Of a stretch of 7,642 bases of DNA, positions 1-5,056 are shown one piece after another; position 1 is the first letter of the stretch; each line of letters starts with the position of its first letter. The stretch is from the NCBI GenBank assembly GCA_023253495.1, contig JALRGF010000279.1, positions 1 through 7,642 of the forward strand, in the 5' to 3' direction. Source of the stretch: Verrucomicrobiales bacterium (GTDB taxonomy: Bacteria > Verrucomicrobiota > Verrucomicrobiia > Verrucomicrobiales > V1-33). A program made the position numbers and the translations under genes. Below the pieces are notes generated by a model that worked only from the letters and a program-made list of their open reading frames with translations, was not told where the DNA came from and did no database searches.

Positions 1-126
1 TGACAACAAAACGATCGCCTGGTCACGGGCCGTAACCCTACCGCTGGCTAACTCATCCAACACCGCGGTAATCTCCCAATCAGTCAACGGCTCCAAAATG
101 CTCCGCTTGCGTGGGAGGCGGAACAT
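1..126 (-). CDS. Partial tyrosine recombinase-like ORF, runs off the left edge
   Basis: An open minus-strand frame from ATG at 126 to the window edge gives 42 codons beginning MFRLPRKRSILEPLTD and ending RDQAIVLLS. The pattern 'LTDxE...LDEL...RDQAIVLLS' resembles the start of the catalytic core of XerC/phage-type tyrosine recombinases, where RDxAIxLL comes just before the TGLR motif holding the first catalytic Arg; that Arg would lie beyond the edge, so no catalytic residue is visible. Complete recombinases usually have an N-terminal core-binding domain of roughly 100 or more residues before this point. Here the frame is closed upstream by a stop at 202-204, so the gene looks 5'-truncated. 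Six of seven Leu codons are TTG or TTA, unlike the CTG/CTC-rich genes beside it, which suggests transfer. It overlaps the end of the TIGR03790 gene in another frame. Family assignment rests on about 40 residues and is tentative; it may be a pseudogene remnant. Confidence 0.45.
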   Translation of the reverse strand, partial: MFRLPRKRSILEPLTDWEITAVLDELASGRVTARDQAIVLLS

Positions 127-1415
127 TGAACCCGCAGCAACGCTTGATGATCGTCGCTCGCGCCATGCCGGGTGAGCAGCTCCTGGTACACCTGAAACTC
201 CTCACTTTCGCGCACCGGCGGCGCTGTCCGGCGGTTGGCGAACGGCCGGTAGAGCGGATCGCCCAGAACCACATTCATCCACGACAGCGCGGGCGTGGCC
301 ATCCATGCCGCTTCGGCCAGGGTGTATCCTTTGAGCAGGCGCGCGCTGAAAACATGCAGGTGGGTGGTCAGCCCGAGGAACGGCTCCCAGGTGTTGCCGA
401 GCACGGCGGCTGCCCCTTTGGTGAGCAGCGGACCGCACCATTCATTGGACTGACCGCGGATCGAGGTTGCGCTGAAACTGTGAATGTGCGTGGCGACCGC
501 GCCGCGGCGAAACCGGAAGGCCGGATTGAGAAACGGCCCGTCCGGCGAGCGGATGTACCACCCGAGATACACCGCGGCATCGGTCATCGGATAATTCGTC
601 GGCAGCGTCTGCGGGTGCGCATCAATGATCACCGGCCAGCCGCCGGTGCCGAACGTCCGTCCGGCCTCCAGCAACCACTGGTCTCCTTCTTCATATCCGG
701 CCCCCTTCATGGCAAGATCGAGGTATACGCGCCCCCACAGGCCGGATTTTTCAACCGCCACCGCATCGGCGATGAGGCGCTCGCAGACCGGGAACCCGGG
801 GCCGTCGATCCGGCCGACCAGCATCATCGCCGGCGGCGCGCCGGTGGCGAAGGCCTCGTCCTTGCGGAAATACGGGTTGTTGATGACCCCGGCCACGGTG
901 GCTCCGGGCACCCCGAGCAACGTCAGTTCCGAGTCCACACTGGCAGCATCGGTCTGCTGGCCGCCCGAAGGCGTGGGCGAGGGCGGCGCGGCGGGGCTGG
1001 CGGGCGGGGCGGCCGGGGCGTCCTCCGAAATCCGCAGCGGCACCCCGGACATCACCGCCAGCACCCGCCGCGTGCTCGCGGTCACCTGCGCGCCTTCCGG
1101 CCCGCTGCCCATCGTCCACCATCCTTTTTCCGTGAACGTCTTCCGCAGCGGATCCGCCAGCGTGCGGACGAACTCGGACCGGGTGATGGTTTCCGCGGAC
1201 GAGAGCGGCAGCCCGACCAGGTTGGCCGCCGGAACGCGACGGGCCTTGGCGTACGTCTCCGCCAGCCGCCGCGATGCCGGCACCTCGCTGTTGAAGACGA
1301 CCACCGTCGCCTCGCGGTAATCAGGACTGGGCAGGGACTGGGCCGATGCCGGCGACCCCAGAAAGGTGGCTGCCAGCGGAAGAACGAAGGCGCGTCGTAA
1401 GAGAAGGTTTTTCAC
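84..1415 (-). CDS. TIGR03790 family exported protein
   Basis: 443 residues starting with GTG. Residues 1-25 form a Sec signal peptide (KNLLLRR, hydrophobic core, cleavage probably after ASA at 25), so the product is exported. The body matches the uncharacterised TIGR03790 family: an N-terminal 'VVVFNSEVPASRRLAETYAKAR' type segment (39-59), 'VLAVMSGVPLRI' (118-129), 'ASVDSELTLL' (158-167), 'LVGRIDGP' (199-206), and a C-terminal block with HIHSFSA (310-316), LGNTWEPFLGLT (339-350) and LSWMNVVLGDPLYRPF (377-392). From memory, the family definition notes that it occurs in genomes with exosortase homologues; its biochemical role is unknown. Residues 132-152 are a Pro/Ala-rich linker insertion. The stop codon of the upstream hydrolase gene lies 2 nt before the GTG, so the two are probably co-transcribed and translationally coupled. 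The last 15 or so residues (from about 429) are read from DNA shared with the recombinase-like frame and may not be the native C-terminus. Confidence 0.87.
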   Translation of the reverse strand: MKNLLLRRAFVLPLAATFLGSPASAQSLPSPDYREATVVVFNSEVPASRRLAETYAKARRVPAANLVGLPLSSAETITRSEFVRTLADPLRKTFTEKGWWTMGSGPEGAQVTASTRRVLAVMSGVPLRISEDAPAAPPASPAAPPSPTPSGGQQTDAASVDSELTLLGVPGATVAGVINNPYFRKDEAFATGAPPAMMLVGRIDGPGFPVCERLIADAVAVEKSGLWGRVYLDLAMKGAGYEEGDQWLLEAGRTFGTGGWPVIIDAHPQTLPTNYPMTDAAVYLGWYIRSPDGPFLNPAFRFRRGAVATHIHSFSATSIRGQSNEWCGPLLTKGAAAVLGNTWEPFLGLTTHLHVFSARLLKGYTLAEAAWMATPALSWMNVVLGDPLYRPFANRRTAPPVRESEEFQVYQELLTRHGASDDHQALLRVQCSASHASGAFWSR

Positions 1416-1417
1416 GA

Positions 1418-2227
1418 TCAGGTAAGGGGAAGATCAAGTACCAGCCCATCATACGCCAGGCGGACGTCATCGGGCAGATTTTCCTCGGCCTCAGCATGGC
1501 CGACCTGACACTGGAAATGAGTGAACCAGGTCCGCCGCGCTCCGATTTCCCGCGACCACGCCAGGGCCTCCTCGAAATTCTGGTGCGTCGGGTGCGGCGT
1601 GAACCGCAGCGCGTCGACAATCAACACCTCCACCCCGCCCAGGGCCGCGGTCGTCGCCCGCGGCGCCGACTTCACGTCCGGCACATAGGCGGCCAGCTTC
1701 CGGCCGCCGCGCGAAAACAGAAATCCATGCGTCTCCACCTTGCCATGCACCACCGGCAGCGGCGTCACCTCAGTCGCCCCCAGAAAAAACGCTCCGTCAA
1801 ACGGACACGGCACCGGCTTGAAATACCCCGGGTACCGGTTCTCGCCGTTGAAGGCGAATTCAAACATCCGGCGCACCGCGGCCAGACAGGACGGGCTCGC
1901 ATACACCGGCATCTCCTCGTCCGCCCCCACCGTGAACCGCCGCAAATCATCAAATCCCGCCACATGATCGGTGTGGGCATGCGTCAAAAGCACCGCATCC
2001 AGCCGGCGGATGCCCGCCCGCAGGCACTGCGAACGGAAATCCGGTCCGGTATCGACCACCCACGCCGCCTCCGCCGTGGTCATCCACACCGACGACCGGA
2101 ACCGCTGGTCCCTCGGGTCCGCCGAATGGCAGACCGCACAATCGCACCCCACCATCGGCACCCCGACCGAGGTGCCGGTGCCCAAAAACGTGATCCTGAG
2201 TGATCCCGGATCCATCGCGTCGGTCAT
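1418..2227 (-). CDS. PhnP-like MBL-fold metallo-hydrolase
   Basis: 269 residues, no signal peptide, so cytoplasmic. The N-terminus has the LGTGTSVGVP loop (15-24) followed by GCDCAVC, with Cys28, Cys30 and Cys33. The MBL metal motif is HAHTDH (His83, His85, Asp87, His88); the further metal ligands expected for the fold are visible as His161 (VVHGK), Asp184 (VPDVKS) and His237 (FTHF). The architecture is that of the PhnP group of phosphodiesterases (PhnP cleaves 5-phosphoribosyl 1,2-cyclic phosphate), but many members outside phosphonate operons have no known substrate, and no phn genes are seen here, so only the hydrolase class is asserted. The Cys cluster corresponds to the structural zinc site of PhnP. 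The start at 2227 gives MTDAMDP; a second ATG at 2215 is an equally possible start. Neither has a well-placed Shine-Dalgarno sequence (AAAGG lies one base before the first ATG). It is the first gene of a probable two-gene operon with the TIGR03790 gene and diverges from the toroid gene. Confidence 0.88.
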   Translation of the reverse strand: MTDAMDPGSLRITFLGTGTSVGVPMVGCDCAVCHSADPRDQRFRSSVWMTTAEAAWVVDTGPDFRSQCLRAGIRRLDAVLLTHAHTDHVAGFDDLRRFTVGADEEMPVYASPSCLAAVRRMFEFAFNGENRYPGYFKPVPCPFDGAFFLGATEVTPLPVVHGKVETHGFLFSRGGRKLAAYVPDVKSAPRATTAALGGVEVLIVDALRFTPHPTHQNFEEALAWSREIGARRTWFTHFQCQVGHAEAEENLPDDVRLAYDGLVLDLPLT

Positions 2228-2301
2228 GCCTTTGCTTTAGCGGCGACCCCGGCCGCTGACGAGTCCGGATTGACGGCGCCGCCGGAACGGGGAAATGGTT
2301 G

Positions 2302-2340
2302 CCGGTCTGCTGCGACCGGTCCGGACCGGCCTTTCGGCCG
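2302..2340. promoter_or_regulatory. Overlapping inverted repeats in the divergent intergenic region
   Basis: The 141-nt space between the divergent hydrolase and toroid genes contains a perfect 14-nt palindrome, CCGGTCCGGACCGG, at 2316-2329. It overlaps two further dyads: CCGGTC (2302-2307) with GACCGG (2314-2319), loop of 6, and CGGCC (2327-2331) with GGCCG (2336-2340), loop TTTC. It could be an operator for one or both divergent units or a hairpin in the toroid mRNA leader. A TTGACG hexamer at 2270-2275 resembles a -35 box on the plus strand, but no good -10 follows at 16-18 nt. The regulatory role is inferred from position only; short GC palindromes also arise by chance in DNA of this composition. 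Confidence 0.33.
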
Positions 2341-2368
2341 TCACCCGTTTCCCGGCCACCCGATTCCC

Positions 2369-3448
2369 ATGAACCGCCGCCACTTCACCGCCACCGCCGC
2401 CGGTGCCCTGCTCGGGAGCGGACTGCCGCGGCCGGGGCATGCGGCCGCCGCTCCGGCTGACGCCTTTCAGCGGATGCGCAGGGAGATCGAGACCAGCGTG
2501 AACCGGGGGCTCGATTACCTGCTGTCCCAGGAAGACCGGGAAAGCGGCACCTTCCCCGATGGCGCGTACGGCCGGTCGACCGGCATCTCCTCGCTGGTCG
2601 GGCTGGCGCTGCTTTCAACCGGCCACCGTCCCGGCGTCGGGAAATACGGCGAGGCCATCGACCGGCGTATTGATTTCGCCCTGCGCCACTCCAAGGAGAA
2701 CGGCCTGATCGAGTCCGGCGACCACGGCCACGGCCCGATGTACGCCCACAATATCAGCACGCTCTTTCTCAGCGAGTGCTCAGGCATGGTCTCCCCGGAG
2801 CGCCAGAAACGCCTCGACCCCGCGCTGGCCGCCGGTACCAAGGTGCTGCTCGACGCCCAGGCGGTCCGCAAGGACCCCGACCACCAGGGCGGCTGGCGGT
2901 ATTTTCCCAATTCCACCGACAGCGACCTCTCATGCTCCGGCTGGGCGCTGATGAGCCTGCGCTCGGCCAAACTCAACGGCGCTCCGGTGCCGAAAGAGGC
3001 GATCGATTCCGCCGTCAATTACGTCCTGCGCCGCCAGCACAAACGCAACGGGCACTTCGGCTATATGGGCGACAGCGATCACGCGGACACCCTGACCGGA
3101 GCCGCCCTGCTCAGCCTGTGCGTCTGCGGTAAATTCGACGACCCGATGGTCATCAAGGGAGCTGACTGGGTGCTGAAGAATTTCCGGAAGCTGCCGGGCA
3201 ACCAGTTCGAGTACTACGGCAACTACTACAATGCCCAGGCGTTGTTCCAGATGGGCGGCACTTACTGGCAGACGTACTCGGACTGGATGTACGAGCATTA
3301 TCTCGCGAAACAGGAAACCGATGGTGACTGGGAAGGCACCAGCTACGGCCGCGTCTACTCGACCAGCATGATGGTCCTCGCCTTCACCGTGCCCTACCGC
3401 CAGCTGCCCATTTACCAGCGCGACGAACGCGTGGACGAGGAAGCCTGA
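2369..3448 (+). CDS. Tat-exported prenyltransferase/squalene-oxidase repeat (alpha/alpha toroid) protein
   Basis: 359 residues. The start at 2369 (MNRRHFTATAAGALLGS) was chosen over an in-frame TTG at 2270 because it places a twin-arginine signal (Arg3-Arg4, Phe6, hydrophobic stretch, Ala-rich cleavage region near 24-29) at the N-terminus. The mature part is a series of helical repeats of the squalene cyclase/prenyltransferase toroid type: GLDYLLSQED (48-57), GGWRYFP (174-180), SDLSCSGWALMSLRSAK (185-201), VNYVLRRQ (216-223), TLTGAALLSL (241-250), YYGNYYNAQALFQMGG (282-297), and a terminal WEGTSYGRVYSTSMMVLAF...PYRQLPIYQR (321-351). This C-terminal signature is common in exported planctomycete and verrucomicrobial proteins of unknown function. 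The acidic segment TDSDLS (183-188) is not the DXDD motif of squalene-hopene cyclases, and the protein is about half as long as those enzymes, so true cyclase activity is doubtful. It heads a same-strand run of exported proteins; a candidate terminator lies about 95 nt downstream. Confidence 0.87.
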   Translation: MNRRHFTATAAGALLGSGLPRPGHAAAAPADAFQRMRREIETSVNRGLDYLLSQEDRESGTFPDGAYGRSTGISSLVGLALLSTGHRPGVGKYGEAIDRRIDFALRHSKENGLIESGDHGHGPMYAHNISTLFLSECSGMVSPERQKRLDPALAAGTKVLLDAQAVRKDPDHQGGWRYFPNSTDSDLSCSGWALMSLRSAKLNGAPVPKEAIDSAVNYVLRRQHKRNGHFGYMGDSDHADTLTGAALLSLCVCGKFDDPMVIKGADWVLKNFRKLPGNQFEYYGNYYNAQALFQMGGTYWQTYSDWMYEHYLAKQETDGDWEGTSYGRVYSTSMMVLAFTVPYRQLPIYQRDERVDEEA

Positions 3449-3520
3449 GCCCGGGCCCGGGGGCACAGGGGCCGGCTGCCTCGGCGAATCCTCGGCCCGT
3501 ATCGAACTGCCCCGGAAAGC

Positions 3521-3545
3521 CGGCATGGCGTGCTCGGACATGCCG
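3521..3545 (+). promoter_or_regulatory. Candidate anti-terminator hairpin
   Basis: CGGCATG (3521-3527) and CATGCCG (3539-3545) are perfect reverse complements separated by 11 nt. The right arm shares 3541-3545 with the left arm of the terminator-like hairpin that follows, so the two structures cannot form together. That arrangement is typical of transcription attenuators, with this hairpin as the anti-terminator. As DNA it could instead be a dyad operator. Inferred from base pairing only. Confidence 0.3.
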
Positions 3546-3566
3546 TCGCGCGGCGGCAGCCTTTTT
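3541..3566 (+). terminator. Candidate intrinsic terminator between toroid and propeller genes
   Basis: TGCCGTC-GCGC-GGCGGCA (3541-3558) forms a 7-bp stem with one T-G wobble and a 4-nt loop. It is followed after three bases by TTTTT at 3562-3566. This fits a Rho-independent terminator about 95 nt past the toroid stop codon and about 75 nt before the propeller gene's start. The T tract is short and the stem modest, so termination may be partial or conditional. Confidence 0.4.
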
Positions 3567-3641
3567 CCCTGCCCCCACGTGGTCATCGTGGCGAACGGGA
3601 TTTTCTCGCCACAGATCACGGGCCCGGGTAGCGTGGACGCT

Positions 3642-4928
3642 ATGAAATGCCTCATGTTGCTTTCCGTGGCCGCGCTGGCGGCCGGAGTGGTGCCGGTGCC
3701 CGCGGGCCGCGCCGAAAACTGGCCCTGGTTCCGCGGTCCGGGGCGCCAGGGGGTGTCGGCGGCCACCGATCTGCCGGCCCGCTGGAGCGCGACCGAAAAC
3801 GTGAAATGGAAGACGGCGATTCCGGGTGAGGCGCATTCCTCACCGATCGTCTGGGGATCCGAGGTGTTCGTGACCACGGCGACGGACGGCGGGCGGTCGT
3901 GCCGGGTGCTCTGCCTGGACGCGGCCACCGGAGCAGTGAAATGGAATACGGAAGTCTTCACCCAGGAGCCGGGGCGCAAAGAGAGCCGGAATACGTATGC
4001 CACGCCCACGCCATGCACCGACGGCCAGCGCGTCTACGCCGTCTTCGGGGGCGGCGGTATCGCCGCCGTCGACTTCAGCGGAAAAGTCGTCTGGACGTTC
4101 CGCGACTTCCGGTTCTACAGCCGCCACGGCCTGGGGGCTTCGCCGGTGCTCGAGGACGGCCTGCTCCTCATGCCCTGGGACGGCAGCACCGACCCGGCAG
4201 TGGAGGGAGCGCACAATGAACGGGTCGGCTGGCAACTCCCCTGGGACCGCTCCTTCGTTTTCGCCCTCCACGCCGATACCGGCACCCTGGCCTGGAAAAC
4301 CGGGCGCGGCACGTCCCGCATCGCCCATATCACCCCGACCGTCTGGACCGATGAAACCGGCCGCAAACAACTGGTCAGCGGCGCCGGCGACGTGCTCCAG
4401 GGGTTCGACCTCCGGAGCGGGTCGCTCCTGTGGACCGCGAAAAACGACGGCGAGGGCGTCACCCCGTCGGTCATCATCGCCGATGGCATCGCCATCCAGC
4501 CGAACGGTTACGGCGGCGCCAACTCCGTGCGCGCCTTCAAGCTCGCCGGGGCCGCGGGCGACATCAGCGAATCCCACTTCGCCTGGGAACAGGAGAAAAA
4601 CGCTCCCAAACTGCCGTCGATGGTCTTCATCGCACCCCACATCTATTGCGTCACCGAAGCCGGGATCGCCTGGTGCGCCGACGCCAAAAGCGGCGAGGTG
4701 AAATACCGCGAGCGCCTCGGCGGCACCTTCGCAGCCTCCCCGATCGTCGCCACCGGCAAGATCTACATCACCGCCGACGACGGCACCACCTCCGTCCTGC
4801 CGGCCGAACCACGCTTCGAGGTGCTGGCCACCCACCCGCTGGGCGAAAAAGTGCAGGCGTCCCCCGCCATCGCCGGCAACCGCCTGTTCCTCCGCAGCGA
4901 GCACCACCTCTTCTGCATCGGGAATTGA
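3642..4928 (+). CDS. Exported PQQ-binding-like beta-propeller repeat protein
   Basis: 428 residues from ATG at 3642. This start gives a classic Sec signal peptide (MKCLMLLSVAALAAG, cleavage probably after GRA at 24) followed at once by ENWPWFRGPGRQGVS, the usual mature N-terminus of PQQ-like outer-membrane/periplasmic propeller proteins of planctomycetes and verrucomicrobia. An in-frame ATG at 3525 would add 39 residues before the signal peptide; it has GGAAAG at 3514-3519 but is less likely. Blade-type repeats are visible: SSPIVWGSEVFVTTA (66-80), CLDAATGAVKW (91-101), AVDFSGKVVWTF (142-153), ALHADTGTLAWKT (208-220), GFDLRSGSLLW (254-264), ADAKSGEVKY (346-355), ASPIVATGKIYITADDGT (365-382) and ASPAIAGNRLFLRSEHHLFCI (406-426), each carrying the D-x-x-(T/S)-G-x-x-x-W theme or a strand pair. 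The family resembles BamB and PQQ dehydrogenase propellers but usually lacks demonstrated enzymatic activity; it may be a scaffold or binding protein. It is followed after 124 nt by the TIM-barrel protein gene. Confidence 0.88.
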   Translation: MKCLMLLSVAALAAGVVPVPAGRAENWPWFRGPGRQGVSAATDLPARWSATENVKWKTAIPGEAHSSPIVWGSEVFVTTATDGGRSCRVLCLDAATGAVKWNTEVFTQEPGRKESRNTYATPTPCTDGQRVYAVFGGGGIAAVDFSGKVVWTFRDFRFYSRHGLGASPVLEDGLLLMPWDGSTDPAVEGAHNERVGWQLPWDRSFVFALHADTGTLAWKTGRGTSRIAHITPTVWTDETGRKQLVSGAGDVLQGFDLRSGSLLWTAKNDGEGVTPSVIIADGIAIQPNGYGGANSVRAFKLAGAAGDISESHFAWEQEKNAPKLPSMVFIAPHIYCVTEAGIAWCADAKSGEVKYRERLGGTFAASPIVATGKIYITADDGTTSVLPAEPRFEVLATHPLGEKVQASPAIAGNRLFLRSEHHLFCIGN

Positions 4929-4996
4929 TCCTCCCGCCCCACCCATCACCCCGGGGCACTCCCGCCCTCACCGTCACTCCCAAGCCCGCCGGAGGC

Positions 4997-5056
4997 ATGA
5001 CCCTCCACGCCGCCTCCTTCGGTCCGCTTTCCGCCATCCGCCATCCGCCACCATGA
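4997..5056 (+). other. Possible 19-codon upstream ORF and CCGCCAT tandem repeats before the TIM-barrel gene
   Basis: An ATG at 4997 opens a 19-codon frame (MTLHAASFGPLSAIRHPPP) whose TGA at 5054-5056 overlaps the ATG of the next gene as ATGA, a layout typical of translational coupling. GGAGG at 4991-4995 is only one base from this ATG, too close for standard Shine-Dalgarno spacing. The last part of the frame is three tandem heptamers, CCGCCAT, CCGCCAT, CCGCCAC (5031-5051), ending one base before the downstream ATG at 5053. The tract is pyrimidine-rich and leaves the TIM-barrel gene without an obvious ribosome binding site. The peptide has no recognisable family and expression is unproven. Confidence 0.22.

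Larger units (their letters stand above)
3450..3628. repeat. CCCGGG-type inverted repeats at both ends of an intergenic region
   Basis: One base after the toroid gene's stop codon lies a 12-nt perfect palindrome, CCCGGGCCCGGG (3450-3461). GGGCCCGGG recurs at 3620-3628, just before the propeller gene start at 3642, and is the exact reverse complement of 3450-3458. The two copies bracket most of the 193-nt intergenic region and could pair at long range in RNA. In GC-rich sequence this may be coincidence. Confidence 0.3.

Noticed and set aside
111..1400. 429-codon plus-strand frame opposite the TIGR03790 gene
   Set aside because: Arg/Pro/Gly-rich translation typical of antisense frames in GC-rich DNA; the minus strand has a recognised family and signal peptide.
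1346..2203. 285-codon plus-strand frame opposite the MBL hydrolase
   Set aside because: Low-complexity Arg/His-rich translation with no motif; the opposite strand carries the complete metal-binding motif set.
2270..2298. Sigma-70 promoter with TTGACG at 2270-2275
   Set aside because: The -35 match is good, but the region at 16-18 nt spacing (around GGAAATGG) is a poor -10, so it is not listed as a separate feature.
2270..2368. N-terminal extension of the toroid protein from a TTG at 2270
   Set aside because: It would place 33 Pro/Arg-rich residues before a clear twin-arginine signal and spans the palindrome cluster; the ATG at 2369 fits far better.
3575..3582. CCACGTGG palindrome as an operator
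   Set aside because: An isolated 8-nt palindrome is expected by chance in this composition, with no second copy nearby.
2930..4018. 362-codon minus-strand frame spanning the toroid/propeller intergenic region
   Set aside because: It crosses two recognised genes antisense and shows no family motif.
3840..4949. 369-codon minus-strand frame opposite the propeller gene
   Set aside because: Mirror frame of a well-supported repeat protein, with biased Gly/Ala/Asp composition.
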